A stretch of DNA of 64,000 nt, from contig JAUCBJ010008729.1 in NCBI GenBank assembly GCA_032718475.1, positions 1 through 64,000 of the forward strand, written 5' to 3'. The position numbers and the translations under genes are program-made. Under the pieces are notes generated by a model, which searched no databases, had not been told where the DNA came from, and saw only the letters and a list, made by a program, of their open reading frames with translations. Shown piece by piece: positions 54,373 through 64,000 of this stretch (positions are counted from its first letter, which is position 1; each line of letters starts with the position of its first letter). Source of the stretch: Nemertoderma westbladi. Taxonomy: Eukaryota; Xenacoelomorpha; Nemertodermatida; Nemertodermatidae.

Positions 54373-55095
54373 GTAAGTTTCATTAATCATTAAATCTTAA
54401 TATACGGCGAAATCTAATGGACTAATTGTTTTTAATAATAATTTAATTTCACACTGTAAACTATGTAAAGTAGCATTTTACAGTATTACCGGTATACCAG
54501 TATTAGTAGACCGAGTGTTTGTTAGACGGACGTAATGAAATTCAAACCAGAAGAATCAGATAACGGTGAAATAAATACTTTACAACGAGTTTGAATTATA
54601 TTATCATTTAATCCGGGGGCTATAAAAACTTAATTAAAATATAGAAATTACAGGAATGAATGAGTAAATTTATGCAGCGGTATGTAAATGTAAGTAGAAC
54701 TGCGGAGAGCAAAATGATGTATTATATTAAATATGAATTAGACATTTCCTATGGATACACGGATGTTTCATCCAAACTACTTATTCTAGAAATCAAACTA
54801 GCAATTGAGCGATGTCGAATGTGCAGAAAGATTGGTATGTTTAATCTCGCAGAAACCAAAGTTTCTACAGGTTTATATTATACAGGGCAGATGTTTCTAC
54901 ATCGGTCGCAGTCGCACACGGAAGATTAAATATAATAAAATATAAATAATACATTAAATAATATTATAATAATATTTAATATTTATACCGCGTCTTTTAC
55001 GTACTGTTCAAAGGCGCAATACGTTAGTAAAATAAAACTATACAGATATCATCACTCAAATAAAACAGACTAAAACAAAACAATACTAATATATT
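54373..55095. other. Noncoding stretch (probable intron)
   Basis: AT-rich. One 89-codon plus-strand frame at 54,660-54,929 has no recognisable character. The sequence is presumably intronic to the TDRD9-like gene if that gene continues. Confidence 0.5.
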
Positions 55096-55106
55096 AATTG
55101 AAGGGC

Positions 55107-56557
55107 GGAGTTAATTGACCGGAGTGCTAAACAGGCCAGTATTAAATGTTTGCAACCGGATGTTAAAAGGGGAAAAGCCACCACCAATTTGCACTAAAGG
55201 TCAACTAAAGCCTCTCCCCAAGAAAGGAGACCTCGGCATACCAACAAACTATCGTGGGATCTGTCTGCTTGTGGTAGCTGCCAAAATATACAATAAAATG
55301 ATTCTATATAGGATTAGGCCTCACATAGAGAAACTACTGCGTAAGAGCCAAAACGGATTTCGACCAAGTAGATCAACAATAGCTCAGATACTTGCACTAC
55401 GGAGACTGAGTTAAGACTGGAATTAATGACTGGAATTAAGTCAAAGAATCTCCCCGCTGTCATGACTTTTGTGGACTTCAAGAAGGCATTCGACTCCATC
55501 CATAGAGGTAAAATGCTTGAAATCCTAAGAGCTTATGGAATACCAGAAGTAATTGTTGCTGGCATTGGATTGTTATATTGTGACACAGAAGCGCAGGTAC
55601 TCTCACCAGATGGTGAAACTGAGTTTTTCTCAATCCTGGCTGGCGTACTGCAAGGTGACACATTAGCACCATTACTATTTGTAATTGTGCTGAATTACGC
55701 AATGAGGACGGCCACAAAGGGTGAAGATCTGGGATTCACACTTCAAGAACGCAGAAGTAGTAGATATCCGGCAACTACAGTCACAGACACCGACTTTGCG
55801 GATGACATCGCCCTGCTCTCTAATACGCTAGCAGATGCACAGCTTCTACTAAATAAAATGGAGAGGGCTGCTAAGGAGGTTGGATTGCACATAAATGCTA
55901 CAAAGACAGAATTCATGACATGTAATGTTGATGGAAACTTGACAACTATTGATAATAATCAACTAAGGAAGGTCGATGACTTCCAGTACCTTGGATCATG
56001 GATAGAGAGTAGCAAAAAGGACATAGAAGTTAGGAAAGCAAAGGCTTGGGCAGCTCTATCAAAAATAGATACCATCTGGAAATCAGATCTCTCCAGGCAC
56101 CTGAAGACTAAGTTCTTTCGAGCCACAGTGGAAAGTGTATTTTTATACGGGGGTGAGACCTGGACACTGACTAAATCACTTGAACAACGAATTGATGGTT
56201 GCTACACAAGACTACTAAGGGCAGCCCTAAACATCATCTGGAGACAACACATGACAAATGCCGAGCTTTATGGTACAATACCACCTGTATCAACCACCCT
56301 CCGTGAACGCAGATTAAGATTCAGTGGGCGCTGCTGGCGAAGTAAAGACGAGGTCATACCAGATCTACTTTTCTGGCAACCAACTCATGGAAAGCGTAGT
56401 CGTGGACGACCGGCCATAACATATATAGATCAACTTGAAAGGGATACTGAACTTGGGAGAAACGAAATTGCGACAACTATGGAGAATCGGGAAGCCTGGA
56501 AGGATCTCATTTCCGCTGTCCGAGTTCGCTCGACCTAGTAGTAGTAGTAGTAGTAGT
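55107..56557 (+). mobile_element. RTE-like LINE, 5' truncated, with 11-bp TSD and TAG tail
   Basis: AATTGAAGGGC is found at 55,096-55,106 and 56,558-56,568, flanking the copy. The 3' end is a (TAG)n run (56,535-56,556), a simple tail typical of RTE elements. The insert contains an RT from the fingers onward, so it is 5' truncated. It is on the plus strand, unlike the other large elements. Confidence 0.88.
55115..56538 (+). pseudogene. RTE-like reverse transcriptase
   Basis: The first frame (55,115-55,414) reads LKPLPKKGDLGIPTNYRGI and FRPSRSTIAQILALRRL. After a shift caused by a duplicated GACTGGAATTAA near 55,415-55,440, the second frame (to 56,538) reads TFVDFKKAFDSIHRGKM (motif A), GVLQGDTLAPLLF (motif B), DTDFADDIALLS (catalytic FADD), DFQYLGSWIESS, FLYGGETWTLT and the GRPAITYIDQL end. 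The text is typical of RTE-group LINEs. The endonuclease is missing. Only the one frameshift is seen, so it is a fairly young copy. Confidence 0.85.
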
Positions 56558-56831
56558 AATTGAAGGGCTGTGCATAAAAAGCACACTTTTGCGGTTTTTT
56601 TTACCTACACATTACAGTTGATATTGGCATTATGTATTTTTGCATGCAAGTACATAGAGATGTACCTCAAAATATTTACTTTCAAAAATATTTTTTTTTC
56701 ATCTTTAAGAGATGCGAAGACTTCCATGACTTTATATCACGAAGATATCCAGTGGTTACTGCTAGCGCATTAGACACATCTGAAGGCTTGAAAGCGATAT
56801 ACAATTATTGAGTGTCATCAGTAATCAGCAT

Positions 56832-57190
56832 TTATATAATATTGTAAGATAACCCATGTTCTTTAACATTGCTAAGTGAGCGCATATAAATGGTAAATAG
56901 CAAGTGACCTAACACGGATCCTTGGGGAACCCCAAAATGTAGCGATTTCTTACTTGAGTATGAATTTCCAATCCTCCCGGACTGACACTTGTCAGTAAGA
57001 TGTGAACGGAACCATTTTAATGCCTCACCGGTAACCAAAATATCTTTCTCTAATATATTGAGAAGAATCGAATGTTCAACCGTATCAAAGGCCGCACTAA
57101 GATGTACCAGGACAAGAATAACTCTAGATCCATCATCGATTCGTTCCAGAATATCATTATTAACTCTCAATAAGGCAGTTTCACTCGTTC
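56832..57190 (-). pseudogene. CR1/L2-group LINE RT fragment
   Basis: About 113 codons reading LRVNNDILERI, LVLVHLSAAFDTVEH (motif A) and HFGVPQGSVLGHLLF (motif B) before running out. The N-terminal end, which codes LRVNNDILER, is the source of the 44-bp satellite that follows. No catalytic ADD box is present. Confidence 0.8.
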
Positions 57191-57957
57191 CAGAATATCA
57201 TTGTTAACTCTCAATAAGGCAGTTTCATTCGTTCCAGAATATCATTGTTAACTCTCAATAAGGCAGTTTCACTCGTTCCAGAATATCATTGTTAACTCTC
57301 AATAAGGCAGTTTCATTCGTTCCAGAATATCATTGTTAACTCTCAATAAGGCAGTTTCATTCGTTCCAGAATATCATTGTTAACTCTCAATAAGGCAGTT
57401 TCATTCGTTCCAGAATATCATTGTTAACTCTCAATAAGGCAGTTTCATTCGTTCCAGAATATCATTGTTAACTCTCAATAAGGCAGTTTCATTCGTTCCG
57501 GAATATCATTGTTAACTCTCAATAAGGCAGTTTCATTCGTTCCAGAATATCATTGTTAACTCTCAATAAGGCAGTTTCATTAGTTCCAGAATATCATTGT
57601 TAACTCTCGATAAGGCAGTTTCATTCGTTCCAGAATATCATTGTTAACTCTCAATAAGGCAGTTTCATTCGTTCCAGAATATCATTGTTAACTCTCAATA
57701 AGGCAGTTTCATTCGTTCCAGAATATCATTGTTAACTCTCAATAAGGCAGTTTCATTCGTTCCAGAATATCATTGTTAACTCTCAATAAGGCAGTTTCAC
57801 TCGTTCCAGAATATCATTGTTAACTCTCAATAAGGCAGTTTCACTCGTTCCAGAATATCATTGTTAACTCTCAATAAGGCAGTTTCACTCGTTCCAGAAT
57901 ATCATTGTTAACTCTCAATAAGGCAGTTTCACTCGTTCCAGAATATCATTGTTAACT
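57135..57957. repeat. 44-bp satellite derived from LINE coding sequence, about 18 units
   Basis: Units of GTTCCAGAATATCATTGTTAACTCTCAATAAGGCAGTTTCATTC with a few single-base variants (CATTC/CACTC, one GGAATATC). On the minus strand each begins with the codons for LRVNNDILER of the neighbouring LINE. Since 44 is not divisible by three, the array does not preserve the frame and is not a coding repeat. Confidence 0.95.
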
Positions 57958-57959
57958 CT

Positions 57960-59140
57960 TGTTGCGTTCTGTGCTCAAAAAACACTGAACAACGAAATGT
58001 AAGCCGACTACTGATTCGAATTGACTCAGATAGATTGCTTACTAATATCCTACAGCGTTTGAATAAACCACCCGTTCCAAGGCAAAACTAATATTTCTGA
58101 AATGTTCTAAATGTTGCTGCTAATTAAGGCAAAAAGGTGATACCCACATTTAAATATCACATGACTGAGTCAAGCTAAATTTGCTATATTGTAATCTAGA
58201 TTTAGCGTGTACTTTCAACATAATATAGGACTAATTTTGTAATAAATATAAATTGAAATCTAACAGCCGTGCTCCGTTAATTATCGGCTATAAGCCGCTT
58301 TTACGCAGGTCCCATTTCCAAATAATGTCATTTTGGCTTCTCCAAAACTGTAATACTTCCAATGAACCAACCAAAAGGGAGAGTCTGTCTATTATGGATG
58401 ATCAAATAGCTAACCAGCCCACCTTGTAACAGTGAATGATCCCTAAAATCGAAAGTCGGCCTAGTGATAGAAATATATATAATCAGAATTGTTAGTCCCC
58501 CAAATAATCTCAAATGAAATGTAGAATCGAAGCACCTATTTTTTACTGTCGATTCCCCTCCCAAAACTAGGAATGGTTGGAAATGGGCTGGGCTGGTCAA
58601 TAATCTAATGCGGTAATACGACCTTTAATCCAAAATGTACTAATTAAATCAAAAAAATCCTAGGGCCTACTTATTCAGCATATAACCGTCTCAGCCGTCG
58701 AAGGAATATTTCTGTATTGCACCCCACCCCCCTGCCCCAAATGAACCCCAGTGTTCCTCGCTTAATTTTGAACCCCTTCCAGTGTAGTGTTGCAGGCCTA
58801 CCGATGGGCGATAGGCTATACTTCCCTGTTCATTATACCGGTATACTGGCCGGATTTTGCTTCATCTCATACCCTCTCGCCTGTGGAATCGCCGGCAGAT
58901 CGCTCCCGGTAAAACTACTCCATTATCCTGTATGTTATTTCCATAGGCCTACTGCCATGTGCCATATGTTGAAAATTGTCCGTTTTCAGATTGTAGACGG
59001 ACAATTTAATTGAATCAGTCAATAACAGATTTAGGATTTACGGCATTTCATATTTAACTTGAAATCACAATGTCAAAGAACAAACAACAGGTATAATTCA
59101 GTACCAGTAATTATAATTATGACCAAATGACAAATTGTTG
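57960..59140. other. Noncoding stretch
   Basis: No gene is supported. Two open frames (58,328-58,600 minus and 58,717-59,013 plus) have no recognisable domains. Confidence 0.5.
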
Positions 59141-59164
59141 TTGTTGTGCAGTTTTCCAGTACTG

Positions 59165-59290
59165 CAGTTAGCAGTCTGCTTAAGTATCGTGCAGTCCTGC
59201 AGTCGGCAGTCTGCTTAAGTATCGTGCAGTCCTGCAGTCGGCAGTCTGCTTAAGTATCGTGCAGTCCTGCAGTCGGCAGTCTGCTTAAGT
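59165..59290. repeat. 35-bp tandem repeat, about 3.5 units
   Basis: Units of GCAGTCTGCTTAAGTATCGTGCAGTCCTGCAGTCG, the last truncated. Confidence 0.92.
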
Positions 59291-59761
59291 ACGAAAAACA
59301 CAATAGAGAATTCTTAATAATTAAAACTGACCAATGACTGAATGACAAAGTGACATGTCCCTTTTTAAAAAAATGTTGGGCGCGAAATTCAAACTTTCTA
59401 TAATTTAGTATACTGTATAGAATTATTTACTATATTTAATACCAGTTTGTAATGGGGAAACTTAATTGATAATGCAATTTCATCAAAAACAGTATACCGC
59501 CCCAAAGATAAAGTGAAACGGCATCTTTATCGACCGCGCATAAACGTCAATTAATATATCTAAATAGAATAACGAACAATAACGAAATATTTAAAAAATT
59601 AATTCCTTATATCCAAATATATCTTATACACAAATAAAGTAACTAAACTAAACTGCATTCATTCATATAAACTAAAATAATTACAATCTTTCTTTACTAA
59701 AATAAACTACTATATTGCATATTTAATATTTGCACTTTTTAATCATTGCGAAAAATATATA

Positions 59762-59842
59762 ATCTCTGAATCAGATTTGAACACGGGAAGTATAGTTTCT
59801 TTACAAACATTTCCGGCGCTCTACAAACTGAGCTACTCTCGC
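59762..59842 (-). other. tRNA-derived (SINE head or tRNA pseudogene) sequence
   Basis: On the minus strand GCGAGAGTAGCTCAGTTTGTAG resembles a tRNA 5' half with an A box. GTGTTCAAATC about 40 bases further resembles a B box. The acceptor stem does not close and the anticodon arm is poor, so it is not a working tRNA gene. It is most likely the pol III promoter part of a SINE. Its 3' limit is not visible. Confidence 0.4.
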
Positions 59843-59849
59843 ATAGAAC

Positions 59850-61199
59850 AAATAAAATACGTACTTAAACAAATTCTACAAAATACTCTCCAGCCTATCA
59901 GCTTACTTTATCATACGTTGCTAAGCAACATATGTAAATAAATAAAATGCATCTTATTTCCGGTATTGCAGAGCAATATGGTGTATCCTAGTAAATAGTA
60001 TCTAATATAATCTCAAGCTATAGGCTATTAATTCGTTTAAACCATATTATTACATTTAGATCAAATAGATAAATCAGCATATTACAGGATATACTAAATA
60101 GATAATAATTATCACTCAAATATCATAAATAGGGCGAACATATTTATGATCCTCAGGTATGGGCAAAACGTATAATCGCTTTCATATACCCCAGTCAGTT
60201 TTATTCTGTATAGCGACTTCCCTTCTATCTAATTGTGGTCCGTAACCACGCCCAATACCTGGTATCTGAGGTTTTGTGGCGTGTCAGCCACCCTCGTTGT
60301 GAATTCTCCCACCGTGCGCGATAGACCGACCATCGTTAACGGTTCCTCTGCGCGATGTGCGCTAATGTTTCCCGATATAATGATAGACCTCTAGACTCGT
60401 TGCCTTTGTCGCTGATATCGTAAACATCAAGAGACATGCAACATCATCTTTACTAGTATTCTCCAAATCCTTCTAATCGCAGTCCCATAATCGTATATCC
60501 AATTATTGACTCTAAAGAAAGTGCCATAATCCACTTGCTAGCACTCTGGTTGAGCGAAAGTCCCTCCGCTCCAAATAATTTCAACTATCTCAACATTATT
60601 TCACCGTGGTTCTGAAATATCCCCCAATATTCCTCTTAGCCGTGGTCTAAATGCCAACCTTTCGGCTTTCGAATATTTCAACTTAATTTTTTAGATAAAA
60701 TATTGTGAAATTCAGTTTTGATAAAACTGATGTGAATAAATTCACATATTCCTTTTCCTAGAACCCAAATAAATGATGAGATGAATTATGCAGTAATATG
60801 AAATGAAAGAAGTATATTAGTGTCAATGATTATTCAAATGATTCCATGATATGTACGTCTGCTTGCCACGACTAACGCTACACTATCAGAAATATAGCCG
60901 TACTGCCAAATCAAGTACATAATGAGATCAATAAAATCCTGAGTCTACAAAACACAATTCTAAAATTTGGCGCTTTTTGCGGTTGTTCCGGTATTAATAT
61001 TAATTCGAATAATTTTATTATTATTAAATTAATATTAATTTACTATAATTGAAATTTTCAAACATTTTTAATTCAATACATCGGCTGTCCATGAGGTGGT
61101 GTTATTCCAGCTCATTTCATAATATACCGCCCCAATGTACATAGTAATGTACATTTCTAACCTGGAATGACGCCACAAAGCAACTCCCAAATTTTAAAT
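59850..61199. other. Probable 3' LTR/UTR region of element C
   Basis: No gene is seen between the end of element C pol and the tRNA-like segment. CATTGGGGCGG on the minus strand at about 61,128-61,138 resembles the GGAGCGG polypurine tracts of A and B, suggesting the 3' LTR of C lies to its left. A similar TATACCGCCCCAA occurs at about 59,493. The matching second LTR is outside the window, so the boundaries cannot be set. Confidence 0.4.
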
Positions 61200-64000
61200 T
61201 TATTGTTTGTTGTTTCTGGTTCTCCTCGTCCTCCTTTTAGGGACCTTTACCAGTTTCTTTTCCTTTTTTGGAATTTTGTAATCTCCGTGTTCGTATCTAG
61301 CTTCCTCAAGTAATACTAGTTTTTGAACTGGCCTGATTACTAAATCGTTGTATATACTCTTAACTGATACCGTTCGGATAACTCCATCAGTAGCGGGATG
61401 AGTTTTGACTACGACTCCCGTTATCCAATGGCGTCTCTTTACATTTTCATCAGAAAGTAATACGAAGTCACCCTTTTTTAGATTTCTAGTCAGTTTGTAC
61501 CATTTTGTCCTGGCTGAGATTGTTGGTAAATAATATTTAATCCAACTTTCCCAGAACCTGTCTGCCAAGAGTTGGGTAACTTTCCAAGATTTGCGACAGT
61601 ATAAGTCGCTGTCATTGGGTATGGATGCTGGTACCAAAGGTGTTGGTGTCAGCATAAGAATGTGGTTGGGTGTCAGTGACATAGTGTTGTCCTCACTGTC
61701 TGTCACGATGGTCAAAGGTCTCGAGTTCAACGTGTGTTCAATCTCAATGAAAACGGTAACTAACTCATCATCATTGAGTGACTTGTTTTCAGGAATCGTC
61801 TTATACATCGCTAGTTTAATTGAACGTATAAGACGTTCCCAACACCCGCCACGCCACGGGCTGTCGACTGTATTAAAGTACCACGTGATCCTTTGTGGTT
61901 GTAGTTCCTTTGAGATCTTCGAGTGATCAAGACTATTGAAAGCTCGGTTGATCTCATTTTTACCTCCCACAAAGTTACTTCCTTTATCGCAATAAATGGC
62001 CCTTACCAAGCCTCGCCGTGCAATAAATCGCCGTAATGCCAGTAAGAACGAATTTGTAGTCATATCAGCGACCCTTTCGATATGTATCGCTCTGGAGGCC
62101 ATACATATAAATAGTAGACCCCATCGCTTTATCAAACAACGGGCGCGCTTTGTTAATATCGGACCAAAGCAATCTAGCCCAGTGTTTGTAAAAGGTGGCT
62201 TATAAGCTTCCACACGCGCCAAAGGTAAGATACTCATTTCTTGACTAATTATTCTCGCTTGTAATTTCTTGCAACGAAAACAGTTGGACATCACAGACGT
62301 CAGTGCATTTGTTGGTTTCAATAAAATAAAACGTTGTCTAATGTCAGACAAGCAATGTGCACGACCTGCATGTTTAAGTTTTATGTGCGCATCTAACACA
62401 ATAGAGCGCTGTAATTCAAAATGTTGAGGTATAATAATGGGATACAAGAAATGAGTTTCAAGGTTGGCTGCTTGCAATCGGGATTTATGACATATTAAAC
62501 CCTTATAAATAGTAGGGCTTAATTTTGTCAGTTGTGATGACGTCACAGCCTTTCCGGTAGTAATTAAATTAAACTCCCGGGAAAAACTGCGAATTTGGAA
62601 ATGTTTTATTATAATATTTTCTGATTGATCTATCTCATCTTGAGACAATCCCTTGTTAAATGTTAAATCCTTGCGTTTTAATACACGAAATTTTATAATT
62701 TCTATAAAACGCCGTAACCAAGCAGTCTTCCGACATATATCTAACCAAGATGAATTTGATTTTACTAATTTATCATAAACGCACCTGGCTGGATCTGAAG
62801 GTTCAGTTGCAGAGACTGGAATAGGTTTTTTAAACCCTAATGTATTGGTAGGGTCTGTCACTCCTACTGGGTTATTAACAATACTAACCTGATTATCTAA
62901 TAATTGTGTGTCTATAGTATCTGACAATTTATTGGGCTTCGTAACTAATTGGGTGTCTATACTATCTGACGACACTTTCTTCAGATTCGTTACGGGTGAT
63001 TGACTATCGGTGACCATTATACCATTTGTCGGCCTTACAATTTTCTCCAACTTATCAATCCTAATATGACTAACCTTAGGTAGTAGTGTCTGATCCGTCT
63101 GTCCGTCTGCCTTATTGGTATTGCGCTTGCTTCTCAGAATCATCAATGTGGATTTGGTTGTATCCTCATGTTTGTCCATTTCTTTCTGAAAATGCTGGTT
63201 TGGTATTGATTTCCGCCCCAAATCCTTCCCTACGGAATTACTCACCTTAGGGTTCGAACTCGGGCCCTGTGGTTTCACGGATTTATCCTTGCAATTTCCG
63301 TCAGCCTTAGCTTTAGATTTGTTAACCTTACTAACCTTTATCTCTGCGTTGTCAGGAAAATGACCAATACTACAATCAAATATAGCAGGCCATTGATTCT
63401 TGGACTTTTGCAAGAATGTTGGCCCATGTAGCCAGAAGTCTGTGGTCTCAATCCTACAGAAGTCATTAGGCATCATGCCTCGTGAAGGTATGTCTGCCGG
63501 GTTTTGGTCCCCAGGACAATGTCTCCAATCTTCTCTGATTGTGGAATCAAGTATTTGTGCCTTCCGATTTGCTACGAATGTGGGGAATGGGACTTCGTCA
63601 CGTTTAAGATACATGAGAACTAGTGTCGAGTCAGTCCAAAATGTTGCCTTGATATCTGCTACTAACTCACGCTGTATTAACTTCGCTACTCCAGCTGATA
63701 TTGTAGCTGCTTGTAGTTCACCTCTTGCAACTTTCGTATACTTCAGAGGAAGTGTCTTAGCCCGAGAAGTTACAAATGATGATTCAAATATACCTTGACT
63801 TACCTCTCTTCTCAAATATATAACTACTCCTAAACCATCAGTACTAGCGTCACTAAAGCAGTGCATTTCTAATGATGGGGGGAATGTGGTTTGTGTGGGG
63901 AAATAGACACGCGGGATATTGAGTGTCTTCAATGTCGGTAACTGATCCTCCCATTGTCTCCATTGTATTGCTATCTCTTCTGATATGGGTTCATCCCAAT
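61200..64000 (-). CDS. Element C (BEL/Pao) pol, 3' part, runs off the window
   Basis: The frame is open from the window end to the stop at 61,200, more than 930 codons. It begins inside the end of the RT connection (WDEPISEE), then RNase H (HCFSDASTDGLG, VARGELQAA, FWTDSTLV, NPADIPSRG), a long Lys/Ser/Thr-rich tether, and the integrase: HIKLKHAGR with CFRCK zinc ligands, DDE residues in TGLDCFGPI, YCDKGSNFVGG and GGCWERLIRS. The BEL-type C-terminal domain ends with a Lys/Arg-rich tail. No stop or shift interrupts it. Only 70 bases follow before a polypurine-like site, so there is no room for an ORF3. Sequence is closer to B than to A. Confidence 0.9.
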   Translation of the reverse strand, partial: WDEPISEEIAIQWRQWEDQLPTLKTLNIPRVYFPTQTTFPPSLEMHCFSDASTDGLGVVIYLRREVSQGIFESSFVTSRAKTLPLKYTKVARGELQAATISAGVAKLIQRELVADIKATFWTDSTLVLMYLKRDEVPFPTFVANRKAQILDSTIREDWRHCPGDQNPADIPSRGMMPNDFCRIETTDFWLHGPTFLQKSKNQWPAIFDCSIGHFPDNAEIKVSKVNKSKAKADGNCKDKSVKPQGPSSNPKVSNSVGKDLGRKSIPNQHFQKEMDKHEDTTKSTLMILRSKRNTNKADGQTDQTLLPKVSHIRIDKLEKIVRPTNGIMVTDSQSPVTNLKKVSSDSIDTQLVTKPNKLSDTIDTQLLDNQVSIVNNPVGVTDPTNTLGFKKPIPVSATEPSDPARCVYDKLVKSNSSWLDICRKTAWLRRFIEIIKFRVLKRKDLTFNKGLSQDEIDQSENIIIKHFQIRSFSREFNLITTGKAVTSSQLTKLSPTIYKGLICHKSRLQAANLETHFLYPIIIPQHFELQRSIVLDAHIKLKHAGRAHCLSDIRQRFILLKPTNALTSVMSNCFRCKKLQARIISQEMSILPLARVEAYKPPFTNTGLDCFGPILTKRARCLIKRWGLLFICMASRAIHIERVADMTTNSFLLALRRFIARRGLVRAIYCDKGSNFVGGKNEINRAFNSLDHSKISKELQPQRITWYFNTVDSPWRGGCWERLIRSIKLAMYKTIPENKSLNDDELVTVFIEIEHTLNSRPLTIVTDSEDNTMSLTPNHILMLTPTPLVPASIPNDSDLYCRKSWKVTQLLADRFWESWIKYYLPTISARTKWYKLTRNLKKGDFVLLSDENVKRRHWITGVVVKTHPATDGVIRTVSVKSIYNDLVIRPVQKLVLLEEARYEHGDYKIPKKEKKLVKVPKRRTRRTRNNKQ

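Noticed and set aside
1-64000. CRISPR array or bacterial operon interpretation
   Set aside because: The direct repeats are tandem satellites without spacers, and the genes are eukaryotic retroelements and spliced exons.

Overview
The window is eukaryotic, AT-rich intergenic or intronic DNA that is almost entirely transposable elements: non-LTR retrotransposons of several kinds, BEL/Pao LTR retrotransposons, a hAT relic, and tandem repeats. BEL/Pao elements are known only from animals. The one host gene I can support has two spliced exons resembling the C-terminal part of TDRD9-type piRNA-pathway helicases. Together these point to an invertebrate animal. The phylum cannot be decided from the sequence.

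Layout: (1) 1-8.9 kb: a decayed LINE (LINE-I, minus strand) is split by a 5'-truncated LINE of another clade (LINE-II, 782-4490), which is itself split by a 1.2-kb hAT relic (1480-2700). Both splits have target-site duplications (TSDs), and removing each insert restores the reading frame. (2) 8.99-9.78 kb: C-rich minisatellite. (3) 10,132-46,649: BEL/Pao element A, 1141-bp LTRs, 5-bp TSD GCCAT, about 17.2 kb of its own sequence, with broken genes. Its right LTR was split by (4) element B, 26,458-45,789, 19.3 kb, 2.2-kb LTRs differing by about three substitutions and three indels, 5-bp TSD TGGCG, with open genes. (5) 46.7-52.8 kb: LINE fragments of several families (RTE-like, LINE-I-like, and one with a restriction-like endonuclease tail) and a 21-bp minisatellite. 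(6) 52,893-54,372: two exons of the TDRD9-like gene. (7) 55.1-59.3 kb: an RTE-like LINE with TSD, a LINE fragment expanded into a 44-bp satellite, and a small 35-bp repeat. (8) 61.2-64.0 kb: 3' part of pol of a third BEL/Pao element (C), running off the window.

The most interesting feature is a large third gene downstream of pol in both A and B (ORF3; 1176 codons in B). It appears to contain a 3'-5' exonuclease fold of the RNase D/WRN kind, with motifs I, II and III in order and Glu in place of the last Asp. Three zinc knuckles and a basic tail follow. Element C lacks it. B also carries two unexplained nucleotide-level signals: thirteen copies of the splice-donor heptamer AGGTAAG on the sense strand of gag-pol, and eight or nine dispersed copies of a palindrome close to CCAAACCCGCGGGTTTGG in all three codon phases.

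Within each LTR element, gag supplies the capsid and nucleocapsid, and pol the protease, reverse transcriptase, RNase H and integrase. ORF3 is a candidate accessory nuclease. Every large retroelement (LINE-I, LINE-II, A, B, C) is on the minus strand, antisense to the host exons.
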